From an uncultured Campylobacter sp. (GTDB taxonomy: Bacteria > Campylobacterota > Campylobacteria > Campylobacterales > Campylobacteraceae), in assembly GCF_938045205.1 (NCBI RefSeq), contig NZ_CALIMY010000109.1, forward strand, positions 1 through 21,328: 21,328 bases of DNA, in the 5' to 3' direction. Every line of letters starts with the position of its first letter. Position 1 is the stretch's first letter. The position numbers and the translations under genes were made by a program. The notes under the pieces were generated by a model. That model made no database searches, had not been told where the DNA came from, and worked only from the letters and a program-made list of their open reading frames with translations. Below are positions 1 through 7,382 of this stretch, piece after piece.

Positions 1-133
1 CTAAATAAGCATAGGTTTCCCACCATCCTTCTTGGAGTGAGAAGTAATGGTTAAATATCAGTAAATGTAACGCAAGCGTTATACAAAAGCAAAAAGCAAC
101 CATTAAATTTTCTAAAATTTTAGTATTAAACAT
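1..133 (-). CDS. N-terminal fragment of a membrane protein (cut by window edge)
   Basis: The reading frame opens with ATG at 133-131 and runs off the left edge after 44 codons. GAGG lies six bases upstream of the ATG, and the start is only two bases past the stop of the DNA glycosylase gene, so it belongs to the same minus-strand train. Residues about 5-28 are strongly hydrophobic and look like a first membrane helix or an uncleaved signal anchor. A short QEGWWETYAYL stretch follows. An acidic residue with aromatic residues just after the first helix is reminiscent of GT-C type membrane glycosyltransferases, but this is a weak guess from very little sequence. Function is otherwise unknown. 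Confidence 0.6.
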   Translation of the reverse strand, partial: MFNTKILENLMVAFCFCITLALHLLIFNHYFSLQEGWWETYAYL

Positions 134-135
134 AT

Positions 136-834
136 CTACCTCAAATCATTTAAAATTATTTTCGCACTCTCGTCGAAAATTTTACCTTTCAAATGTGCTT
201 TGTAAAATTCCACGATGAGCCCATGAAATAGTGCATACGCGCCGTTTTCGTTCTCCAGCTTATCTGCTTTTGCCGCCGCATCGCAGGGAAAATTAGCGAA
301 ATTTACAAACTCATAGATCCGCTCAAATTCCAGTTCGCCGAGCCACGCGCTAAGCTCGTCGTAACTTTCAAACTCATAGCCCAAAGCCCCGAGCAGCCGC
401 GCCGAGTAGCTGTCCGCGACCATCACCGCGCGCTCGCACGCATAGCACAAGATCGCATCGCAGCTCTCCGCGCCGATCCCCTTGCGCGCTAGCAGCCACT
501 CGCGGCTAACGCCTGATTTGAAGCTCTCAAAATCCCCAAAATCCGCGATTATCGCTTTGCAAAGCAAGCTTAGGCGTCTAGCTTTTTGATTATAAAATCC
601 GCTTACTTTGATGATCTGCGCAAGCTCCGCTTCCTCTAATCCGGCGATGCTTTCTAGGCTCAAAAGCCCCTTACTACGCAGGTTTTGCAGTGCTGCATCG
701 GCATTGCGCCACGCCGTATTTTGGATCAAAATCGCCCCCACGACCACCTCAAAGCTTCCAAACGCGGGCCACCAGCGAAAATCCTTGATTTTCACGGCGC
801 GAAAAAGCGCGATAAAAAGCTCGGTCGCGCTCAT
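136..834 (-). CDS. magIII: 3-methyladenine DNA glycosylase, MagIII-like (HhH-GPD family)
   Basis: A 232-residue base-excision repair glycosylase of the endonuclease III superfamily, expected to remove alkylated adenine from DNA in the cytoplasm. The helix-hairpin-helix is at about 112-131 (LLARKGIGAESCDAILCYA) and the catalytic Asp is D141 in VMVADSYS. An aromatic pair W21-W22 and the QNTAW segment (W42) sit where MagIII keeps its base-stacking residues. The SGFYNQKA-RL segment (78-88) and the VEFYK lysine (K212) match the H. pylori MagIII pattern as I remember it. The C-terminal four-Cys iron-sulfur cluster of true Nth enzymes is absent, which favours MagIII over endonuclease III. GGAGG lies six bases before the ATG. 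The start overlaps the stop of a small upstream ORF by four bases (ATGA). It is in the same operon as mfd, another repair gene. Confidence 0.85.
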   Translation of the reverse strand: MSATELFIALFRAVKIKDFRWWPAFGSFEVVVGAILIQNTAWRNADAALQNLRSKGLLSLESIAGLEEAELAQIIKVSGFYNQKARRLSLLCKAIIADFGDFESFKSGVSREWLLARKGIGAESCDAILCYACERAVMVADSYSARLLGALGYEFESYDELSAWLGELEFERIYEFVNFANFPCDAAAKADKLENENGAYALFHGLIVEFYKAHLKGKIFDESAKIILNDLR

Positions 835-956
835 CTCGTGCCTCCGAAATTTCTAGCATCGTTTCTAAAATTTCGCGCGGCGGCGGCGATTTTTTGCGTG
901 CGCTCTAACACTGCGATAAAATTTACGCCAAATTTAAATTCGCGCGCAGTATTCAT
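831..956 (-). CDS. possible small ORF, 41 aa, coupled to both neighbours
   Basis: This frame exactly fills the 118 bases between the AAA ATPase gene and the glycosylase gene. Its ATG (956-954) overlaps the ATPase stop as ATGA, and its TGA (833-831) overlaps the glycosylase ATG as ATGA. The predicted peptide is basic and Arg/Asn/Ala-rich (starts MNTAREFKFGVNF, ends RNFGGTR), with no signal peptide or membrane helix. An AAAAGGCGG stretch upstream could serve as a weak ribosome binding site. I recognise no family. It may be a real small protein, or a leader whose translation feeds ribosomes to the glycosylase gene. The asparagine and phenylalanine partly reflect the AAATTT words common in this DNA, so chance remains possible. 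Confidence 0.4.
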   Translation of the reverse strand: MNTAREFKFGVNFIAVLERTQKIAAAARNFRNDARNFGGTR

Positions 957-1933
957 CTGCCGCCTTTTAAATTTGCAAAAAATTCCTCGCCAAAGCTCAA
1001 GAAAAACTGCTTTGCTGCGCGGCCGCTTCGGCTTGCGCGAAGCATCGCAAACTCACGCGCCTTTGCGTGCAGCTCGTCTAAATTTGCGGCAAAGCTTAGG
1101 CGAAATTCCGGCGCACTCATACCTTGCGCAGCCGCAAAGTAGGCATCTACGATCCCCAAATACTCCTGCATGCTTCCGCCGTAAAAGCTTAGCTGTAACC
1201 CAAAGCGCTCGCTTAGGCTGATTCGCTCATTCGCCGCGTCGCTTAGGTGCAGTTCGCCGCGGCTGATCTGCGCGGCGTCGTTGTCGCTCGCGCATTCGCC
1301 TACGATGTGGCGACGATTGGATGTCGCATACATCAGCACGTTGCGCGGCGAGCGCTCTAAGGATCCTTCTAGCAGCGGCTTTAGGTGCTTGTAGCCGCTC
1401 TCGCCGAGCTCAAAGCTCAAATCGTCGCAAAAGACGATAAATTTAAAGTTCGTTTCTCGGATCGCGTCGATTATATCCACGAGATGGCCCAGATCGTCTC
1501 TGCCGATCTCGATTATCTTAAGACCTTGCGGGATAAATTTGGAAAAAACCGCCTTCGCAAGGCTTGATTTGCCGCAGCCGCTCTCGCCCCACAACAGCGC
1601 GTGGTTGGCGCTGCAGCCGCGCAGGAAGGCGTCTGTGTTTTTTATAAGAGCCGATTTTTGGCTCTCTAGCCCCACAAGCGCGTCAATACCCGTGAAATCG
1701 ATGTCACGAACGATCTTTAGTGCCTTTTTATTCGCGCGAAAGACGGCGACCTGCACAGCGCGCCAATCAATCGCGCTAAAATCGCTGAAATAAATTTGCT
1801 CGCTAGAGCCGCTTTGCGCGTTGTTTAGGACGGCTTGCGGCGCTAAATTTAAACCGCTCGCCGAGTCTAAATTTAACTCTTTATTTCTGCTTTTGCTCGC
1901 GCTTTTTTTGATATTTTCATCGCAGGTTCGCAT
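953..1933 (-). CDS. AAA-type ATPase, DUF815-like
   Basis: A 326-residue predicted cytoplasmic ATPase. The P-loop is GESGCGKSS at about 116-124 and the Walker B-like segment is FIVFCDDLSFE at about 165-175. A sensor-1-like NVLMYATSNRRHIV follows at 198-211, then SLSERFGL at 239-246, which may carry the arginine finger. This order, including LLEGSLERSPRNV before the sensor, is typical of the DUF815 family, whose cellular role is not established. The first 50 residues are Ser/Asn/Lys-rich and look disordered. The ATG at 1933 lies inside the end of mfd (17-base overlap) and is preceded by GGGAG at good spacing, which supports this start. The gene sits between mfd and a DNA glycosylase gene, but a repair role would be speculation. 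Confidence 0.8.
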   Translation of the reverse strand: MRTCDENIKKSASKSRNKELNLDSASGLNLAPQAVLNNAQSGSSEQIYFSDFSAIDWRAVQVAVFRANKKALKIVRDIDFTGIDALVGLESQKSALIKNTDAFLRGCSANHALLWGESGCGKSSLAKAVFSKFIPQGLKIIEIGRDDLGHLVDIIDAIRETNFKFIVFCDDLSFELGESGYKHLKPLLEGSLERSPRNVLMYATSNRRHIVGECASDNDAAQISRGELHLSDAANERISLSERFGLQLSFYGGSMQEYLGIVDAYFAAAQGMSAPEFRLSFAANLDELHAKAREFAMLRASRSGRAAKQFFLSFGEEFFANLKGGR

Positions 1934-4877
1934 TTTTTAGCTCCCTTCGCAGATAGATCAGAATTTCGCTTATCACGTCGTCATCGTCGCGCGTCTGCGC
2001 CTTTAATCGCACCTTATCGCCGTTTGCAAGGGTGATAAAGATATTTTCATCCATGCTCGAAATCACGCGCAAGCCAAGCTTCGTAGCCAAAACCTTAATC
2101 ATCATCACATCGATGAATTGCTTGGTGTAGATGTCCGCGCGCCCGAAGCGATCCTCGATCTCGCCGAAAATTTCAAGTACTTCGCTCGCCTCTGCGCACT
2201 TGCTAAGCCGCCTGTAAAGATCCAAGCGCAGGCGATCCTCTCTGATAAATTCCGAGTTTAAAAAGGCGTTTACGGAAATTTTAAGCTCCACGCTCGCAGC
2301 GGCGCTCTTTCTGCTTAGCAGCTTGCCGATTTCTTCTTCTAGCATCTTTAGATAAAGCGAGTATCCGATCGCTTCGATGTGCCCGCTCTGCGCCTCTCCG
2401 AGCAGGTTTCCGCCGCCGCGAATTTCAAGATCGTGATACGCTAGCACCGAGCCGCTGCCCAAAAATGAGTTGCTCTCAAGCGCTACGAGCCGTTTTAGCG
2501 CGTCCTGCGTAAGAGCGGTTTTATCCTCGATCAAAAAGTAGCAAAAGCCCTGTTTGTTGCTGCGCCCGACGCGGCCGCGCAGCTGGTGCAGATCGGCAAT
2601 ACCGAATTTATCGGCGTTTTCGACGATGATCGTATTTACGCGCGGCATGTGGATGCCGCTTTCTACGATGCTGGTGCAAAGCAGCAGATCGTATCCGCCC
2701 GCCACAAATTTTAAAATTTCATCCTCCGTAGTTTTAGCGTCGATCTTGGAGTGCAAAATTAGAATTTTAAGGCTCGGCAAAATTTCAAGCAGCTTCTTTT
2801 TGGCGCTTTGCATCGTCGCGATGTGGTTATGGACGTAAAAAATCTGCCCGCCGCGTCGCAGCTCGCGCGAGATCGCCTCTTTTATGATCTTTTCGTCCCA
2901 CTGCTTGACGAAGGTGCGCACGTCCAGACGGTCCTGCGGCGGGTTAAGCAGCGTGGAGTAGCTTTTAATCGAGCTTAGCGCCATATTTAGGCTGCGCGGT
3001 ATCGGTGTAGCGGACATACTAAGCAGGTGCGAGGCGGCGCTTTTCTCTTTGAGCCGCTCCTTTTGCTTAACGCCGAATTTATGCTCCTCATCGATGATTA
3101 TGAGCCCTAAATTTGCGGGGTTTAAATTTAAAAGCGAATGCGTGCCGACCACGACGATCGCCTCGCCGCTTTGCAGACGTTTTAAAATTTCGCTCTTTTG
3201 CCTCGCGCTACTGAAGCGATCGAGCTTGAAAACAGGAATTTCAAACTCCTTAAAGCGCTCGCTAAGCGTGGCGTAATGTTGCGAGCTAAGCAGCGTCGTA
3301 GGCACGAAAAACAGCACCGAATGCCCGCTGCGAATGCAGGCAAAGATCGCATTCATCGCAACCTCGGTCTTTCCAAAACCCACGTCGCCGCTAAGTAGGC
3401 GGTCCATTACCTTGCCGCTTTGCAGATCCGCCAAAATCGCGCTTACCGCCTTTTGCTGATCGCTCGTGTAGCTAAAACCGCTTGCGCTTAAAAATTTCGC
3501 ATAATCCGCGCTTTCATTTTTGATGACGAGTCCTCGCACCAGCTCGCGCTTGGCCGCCAGCGCAATGATCTTTGAAGCGATCGCAAAGAGCTTTTCGCGC
3601 ACTCGCTCCTTGATTTTTGAAAAGCTCGCCCTGCCCAGATGATCCAAGCTCACCGCGCCGCCGCTTGCGACGTAGCGATCGATCTTGTTTAGGTACTCTA
3701 CCGGCAGCAGCAGCTTGTCGCCTCCCTCGTAGAGCAGAGATACGAACTCCTTGCTGCGCCCCATCACCTCGATGAGCTCAAGCCCGTTAAATTTAGCGAT
3801 ACCGTGATCTTCGTGCACGACAAAATCGCCCACGTTTAGCTCATCCAACGCTAGGCTCGATCTTCGCACGCGCTTTTTAGGCGCCGCTTTGTTTAGCGAA
3901 AGGATGATACGCTCGGCGCTTATTAAATTTACGACGAAATCCTCGCGTAAAATTTCGATATTGCTAAATCCGCTAAGATCAAACGGCGCGAGCAGCGCAT
4001 CGTTTCGCGCGATCAGCGTGATGGCCTCGCTGCGGTGGAATTCAAAAAATTCCTGCGACGGCGTCACGGCGAGATCTTTAAATTTACGCGCCGCGGGCAG
4101 TACCTCGATCGCGTCTAAAAAATCCAAATTGCGCTCGGAAAAAATTTCATCCTTTTTGATCTCGTGCAGCAAGACGCAATCAAACGCGCTCACGTAATCG
4201 ACGAAGCCCTCGATGAACCAAAACCCGAGCGAGCCCAGATCGCGAGCTAGCGCGTCGCTGTCCGCGCGCGATATCTTTTCGCTCACGCTCTCAAACTCGT
4301 CCTCGCTTAAATTTGCTAAAAACGGCGCTATTTCGGCTTGCGCAAGTTCATCTTTTTCGCTTTTTTGCGTCGCGACGTCAAAACGCCTGATGCTCTCGAC
4401 CGTCTCGCCGTCGAGCAGAATTCTAACCGCGCTTTCGCTCCCTACCGAAAAAATATCGATGATCTCGCCACGAAAGCTAACCTCGCCCATGCTTTCGACG
4501 ATGTCACGCACGTCGTATCCCAGGCGTAAAATTTCCTCTTTCAGCTCGCTTAAGTTTAACTCACTTCCAAATTTTAAATTTAGCGGGCGCAGATGGCTTG
4601 CTGCGGGGAGTTTGTTTAGGATCGTGCGGACGGGAGAGATTAAAATTTTTTTGCCGCTTGCTTTGTAAAACGCGCTAAGAGCGGTGCTGATGCCCGCGAG
4701 CTCGCCCATGTAGCTGCGCAGATCCTCGCCGAAGCTCGCTCTAAAATCGGGCAGGCAAAAGACCGCGTAGCCCATAAATTTAAGCACCTGTTCGCACGCC
4801 GCAGCCTCTTTATCGTCCTCGCAGATCAAAAGCTCTTTTTGGTTTTGCAAAAAGTATTCGTAAACCTCGGCTTGCAT
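1917..4877 (-). CDS. mfd: transcription-repair coupling factor Mfd
   Basis: A 986-residue DNA translocase that displaces RNA polymerase stalled at lesions and recruits UvrA for nucleotide excision repair. The N-terminal UvrB-homology part shows FRGEIIDIF at about 135-143. The RNA-polymerase interacting domain starts near 347 with VGDFVVHEDHGIAKF. The motor follows: Walker A GDVGFGKTE at 497-505, DEEH at 596-599, MSATPIP at 621-627, and QLRGRVGRS at 765-773. The TRCF C-terminal domain covers about 850-986. The protein is shorter than the roughly 1150 residues of E. coli Mfd, as is usual in Campylobacterota. Its ATG overlaps the stop of the M23 peptidase gene by one base (TAATG), so translation is probably coupled. 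All helicase motifs look intact. Confidence 0.97.
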   Translation of the reverse strand: MQAEVYEYFLQNQKELLICEDDKEAAACEQVLKFMGYAVFCLPDFRASFGEDLRSYMGELAGISTALSAFYKASGKKILISPVRTILNKLPAASHLRPLNLKFGSELNLSELKEEILRLGYDVRDIVESMGEVSFRGEIIDIFSVGSESAVRILLDGETVESIRRFDVATQKSEKDELAQAEIAPFLANLSEDEFESVSEKISRADSDALARDLGSLGFWFIEGFVDYVSAFDCVLLHEIKKDEIFSERNLDFLDAIEVLPAARKFKDLAVTPSQEFFEFHRSEAITLIARNDALLAPFDLSGFSNIEILREDFVVNLISAERIILSLNKAAPKKRVRRSSLALDELNVGDFVVHEDHGIAKFNGLELIEVMGRSKEFVSLLYEGGDKLLLPVEYLNKIDRYVASGGAVSLDHLGRASFSKIKERVREKLFAIASKIIALAAKRELVRGLVIKNESADYAKFLSASGFSYTSDQQKAVSAILADLQSGKVMDRLLSGDVGFGKTEVAMNAIFACIRSGHSVLFFVPTTLLSSQHYATLSERFKEFEIPVFKLDRFSSARQKSEILKRLQSGEAIVVVGTHSLLNLNPANLGLIIIDEEHKFGVKQKERLKEKSAASHLLSMSATPIPRSLNMALSSIKSYSTLLNPPQDRLDVRTFVKQWDEKIIKEAISRELRRGGQIFYVHNHIATMQSAKKKLLEILPSLKILILHSKIDAKTTEDEILKFVAGGYDLLLCTSIVESGIHMPRVNTIIVENADKFGIADLHQLRGRVGRSNKQGFCYFLIEDKTALTQDALKRLVALESNSFLGSGSVLAYHDLEIRGGGNLLGEAQSGHIEAIGYSLYLKMLEEEIGKLLSRKSAAASVELKISVNAFLNSEFIREDRLRLDLYRRLSKCAEASEVLEIFGEIEDRFGRADIYTKQFIDVMMIKVLATKLGLRVISSMDENIFITLANGDKVRLKAQTRDDDDVISEILIYLRRELKNANLR

Positions 4878-5770
4878 TATTTAAACCTTTCGATCTGGTG
4901 CTGCACGACGTTTGCGATCTCCTGCCACGATACGTTAGGCTCTAAGGTCGAGATATTTTTGAAATTTTGCGCGTTCCAGCTCATAAAATTTGCAGGATCG
5001 ACGCTTTGAGCCAAAAACCTAACTTCGTAATGCAGGTGTGGGCCGGTGCTGTAGCCGGTATTGCCGCTATAGCCGATAAGATCGCCCTTTTTAACCCAAG
5101 AACCGGGCGTTACGACCGCGGAGCTAAGGTGGCCGTAGCGGGTCTCAAAACCGTAATTGTGCGATAGAATCACTAAAATTCCATATCCGCTGCCACTACC
5201 GCCTGCAAACTGCACAAAGCCCTCTGCTGTCGCAAACACCGGAGTGCCCTCGCTTGCTCGCAAGTCGATGCCGTGGTGCATCCTCATAACGCCGCTGATT
5301 GGATGAGTGCGCATCCCAAAAGGGCTAGTGACGCCACGATACTGCATCGGAAGTCCGTTAGGCACAGCGCTAAGAATCGCGCTCGCCGTTTTTTCGCTAG
5401 CTGCAATATGCGCGCCGGAGCCCTTTTTACGCTCCTTTTTCATCTCATTCATCGCAAGCATTACCTGGATATCACTATCCAGCCCGCCTCCATCGTCTTC
5501 GCGTCCGTCCAGCTTGGCAAGCACCTCCTCGTTTTTGCCCTCAAGTGCGATATTTTGCTCTTTAAGCGCGAGATTTTCAGCGTAGAGGGTTTTGTTTAGC
5601 TCTTTTAAATTTGAGCGGTCGCTAGCGAGTTTAAAGATCGCAAAAAACAAAACTAGCAGAAAAATTACGAAAAACGCGGATAAAATTTTAAGCTGAAATC
5701 TAAAATTTTCGCCAAAATACAGCGTCTTGGTGCCAAAGTGATCGCTTAGGGTAAGTTTAGTTTTAGCCAC
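4877..5770 (-). CDS. M23 (LytM) peptidoglycan endopeptidase, membrane-anchored
   Basis: A 297-residue cell-envelope metallopeptidase expected to cut peptidoglycan cross-links and affect cell shape. Numbering is from the GTG at 5770: one membrane helix at about 27-48, a charged coiled-coil stretch at 49-90, then the LytM domain at about 140-260. Zinc ligands and catalytic histidines are all present: H165 and D169 (HHGID), H214 (YGHLS), and H245/H247 (HLHYEV). The GTG is preceded by GAGG at six bases. A TTG at 5782 in the same frame has no ribosome binding site, so I prefer GTG. The start overlaps the end of folC by eight bases. By position and type it corresponds to the Csd1/Csd2 region of H. 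pylori and Cj1087c of C. jejuni, but only one copy is present and no bactofilin gene follows it. Confidence 0.92.
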   Translation of the reverse strand: MAKTKLTLSDHFGTKTLYFGENFRFQLKILSAFFVIFLLVLFFAIFKLASDRSNLKELNKTLYAENLALKEQNIALEGKNEEVLAKLDGREDDGGGLDSDIQVMLAMNEMKKERKKGSGAHIAASEKTASAILSAVPNGLPMQYRGVTSPFGMRTHPISGVMRMHHGIDLRASEGTPVFATAEGFVQFAGGSGSGYGILVILSHNYGFETRYGHLSSAVVTPGSWVKKGDLIGYSGNTGYSTGPHLHYEVRFLAQSVDPANFMSWNAQNFKNISTLEPNVSWQEIANVVQHQIERFK

Positions 5771-7382
5771 GGCGCGCCTCAAGCCATAAAATAAAATTTT
5801 CTACCAAATGAAACGAGCCGAAAACCAAATACTCCTCCTCCGCTCTAAGCTCGCCGCGAAACGGCGAATGTGGAATTTTAAGCGCGTCAAGCGCACGGAT
5901 TATCGCCTCCGCTGCCATTTCGCGATCCGCAACCTCGTAGCTAAAGATCTCCACGCGCTCCACTACAGGCGCCAAAGTCCGCAGCACCGCGAATACGTCC
6001 TTATCGGCAAAAGCGTTGTAAATCAGCACGATCTTTCTGCCCCCGTAGATTTCGGTAATTTCGCGGGCTGCTTGCTGTGCTGCAAGCTCGTTGTGCCCGA
6101 CGTCCACGCGCAAATTCGGCGCCAAAACTTCCATCCTGCCACGTAAATTTAGAGGCGGTAGCTGCGAAATTTCAAATTTCAAATTTAAAAATTTCATCGC
6201 AGCAAGCGCTAGAGCTAAATTTGAAATTTGAAATTTAGGTAGATTATTGTGCGCGCAAAACCATGCAATCTGCGCTTGCTCACTTTCGCTTAAAAGCTCT
6301 GCTGCAAACCTCAAATTAGTTCCTTTTTGCTCTGCGATCTGCTGCGCGATACGAAGCGGAACCTCGCTCATCTCATCGCTTAAAATCGCCTCCTTATCCA
6401 TCGTAATGAGCTTAGTGTGGGCGATCTGCTCTAGATTTTGTCCTAGCATACCCAAATGATCGGTGCCGATCGGTGTAAAAAGCGACAGCATGCGCCCGAA
6501 GCTCGATGTAGCGTCAAACTCGCCGCCCATCCCAGCCTCGATCACACAGTAATCGCAATCCCTAAAAAGCACTGCCGCCGCAAGAGTGAGATACTCGAAA
6601 TACGACAGGCTATCTTTAAACTCCGCGGGCAAGCTCTCTTGCAAAAACTCATGCGCGAAATCTAGCTCCTCATCTACAGCATCACGACCTAGCGAAATAG
6701 GAAGCGAGCTTTGAGCGGATTTAAAATTTGATCTTAGCTGAGATTTAAAATTTTGCTCAGACGACGATTTGAGATCTTGCGAATTCCATAAATTTTGCGT
6801 AGAAGCAGAATTTTGCGTATCGATCGAATTTCGCGCGATAGAATTCTGCTCGCTACAAAAATTTCGTGTGGTAGAAACGAAGCTTTGCAGGGCAGAATTC
6901 CGCTCACCATGCGAATTTTGCATGGTGATAAAATCCTGCATGGCGGAATTTTGCAAATTAGAAATAGAAATTTTAGAGGCGGAATTTTCTCTGTTCGCAA
7001 AATTTTGCATCTTTGCGGAATTTTGTTTTTCCGTAAAATTTGGCGCCAAAGCGGAATTTTGCTCGTTTTTAAAATTTGAAGCGTCGGAATTCAACGCAAA
7101 AACGGGGTTTTGCGCGATCCGTCCGCCTAGATAGATGCGCTCGTTGAGCTTAAAAACGTGCGGGCTAGTGTAGTGCCCGACGCTAAAGCCCGCTGCGGCG
7201 ATCGCGTTAGCCAAAAACCGCCCGGTGCTGCCCTTGCCGTTGGTGCCGATGATCTGAATGACGTTTTTGAGTGGAATTTTATCTTTAATGGCGGCATACG
7301 CCCGCGGGAAGCGCTCATAGTCGATTTTTTTGTAATAAATCGGGCGATTTTGCAAAAATTCTTTAATGCTGCGCCCGCTCAA
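5763..7382 (-). CDS. folC: dihydrofolate/folylpolyglutamate synthase FolC with a large repetitive insert
   Basis: FolC ligates glutamate to dihydropteroate and folates using ATP in the cytoplasm. With a TTG start at 7382 the protein has 539 residues, against roughly 400 for the family. The P-loop is GTNGKGSTG at 46-54. After the substrate loop (TSPHVFKLNERIY, about 73-85) an insert of about 130 residues (97-229) interrupts the fold, rich in Asn, Ser and Gln with recurring QNSA and QNF. The fold resumes with DEELDFAHEFLQE, then EAGMGGEFDATSSF at about 282-295 and PIGTDHLGMLG at about 304-314. The frame is open throughout. The TTG has AGGGG eight bases upstream and overlaps lptE by 20 bases. 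An ATG at 7442 in frame would overlap lptE by 80 bases and adds residues foreign to the family, so I prefer TTG; ATG remains possible. Confidence 0.9.
   Translation of the reverse strand: MSGRSIKEFLQNRPIYYKKIDYERFPRAYAAIKDKIPLKNVIQIIGTNGKGSTGRFLANAIAAAGFSVGHYTSPHVFKLNERIYLGGRIAQNPVFALNSDASNFKNEQNSALAPNFTEKQNSAKMQNFANRENSASKISISNLQNSAMQDFITMQNSHGERNSALQSFVSTTRNFCSEQNSIARNSIDTQNSASTQNLWNSQDLKSSSEQNFKSQLRSNFKSAQSSLPISLGRDAVDEELDFAHEFLQESLPAEFKDSLSYFEYLTLAAAVLFRDCDYCVIEAGMGGEFDATSSFGRMLSLFTPIGTDHLGMLGQNLEQIAHTKLITMDKEAILSDEMSEVPLRIAQQIAEQKGTNLRFAAELLSESEQAQIAWFCAHNNLPKFQISNLALALAAMKFLNLKFEISQLPPLNLRGRMEVLAPNLRVDVGHNELAAQQAAREITEIYGGRKIVLIYNAFADKDVFAVLRTLAPVVERVEIFSYEVADREMAAEAIIRALDALKIPHSPFRGELRAEEEYLVFGSFHLVENFILWLEARRG
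6167..6236. repeat. perfect 21-bp inverted repeat inside folC
   Basis: The left arm (6167-6187) holds three AAATTT words separated by single C bases and followed by A. The right arm (6216-6236) is its exact reverse complement. The spacer is 28 bases. Each arm is also a short tandem repeat of a seven-base step. In the folC mRNA it could form a long AU-rich hairpin; in protein it encodes the KFQISNL and LNLKFEIS segments. Function unknown. Confidence 0.85.
6696..7094 (-). repeat. degenerate repeat array coding the FolC insert
   Basis: About 400 bases inside folC are built from a degenerate short unit. On the plus strand the core is (G/A)AATTTTGC or GAATTC(T/C)GC, recurring at irregular spacing of roughly 20-35 bases; I count about eight AATTTTGC cores by eye. 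On the coding strand these give Q-N-S-A and Q-N-F steps. At least twelve Gln/Arg/Glu-Asn-Ser/Phe steps occur in about 110 residues. Copies are diverged and frame-preserving, which suggests old expansion under selection to keep the frame. It is not a CRISPR array because unit and spacing are not constant. Confidence 0.75.

Noticed and set aside
136..834. Endonuclease III (nth) for the glycosylase gene
   Set aside because: The C-terminal iron-sulfur cysteines are missing and the conserved blocks match MagIII better.
685..1221. Plus-strand open frame of 178 codons
   Set aside because: It lies opposite the DUF815 and glycosylase genes and the small ORF, has no recognisable domain, and is Arg/Ala/Leu-rich as expected of an antisense shadow.
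6696..7094. CRISPR-like array
   Set aside because: The repeated word is short and degenerate, spacing is irregular, and the block is in frame within folC with no cas genes nearby.
6734..7134. Additional long open frames on both strands through the FolC insert (up to 121 codons)
   Set aside because: The repeat words contain few stop codons in any frame, so several frames stay open by composition. The peptides are simple repeats, and only the FolC frame joins conserved domains on both sides.
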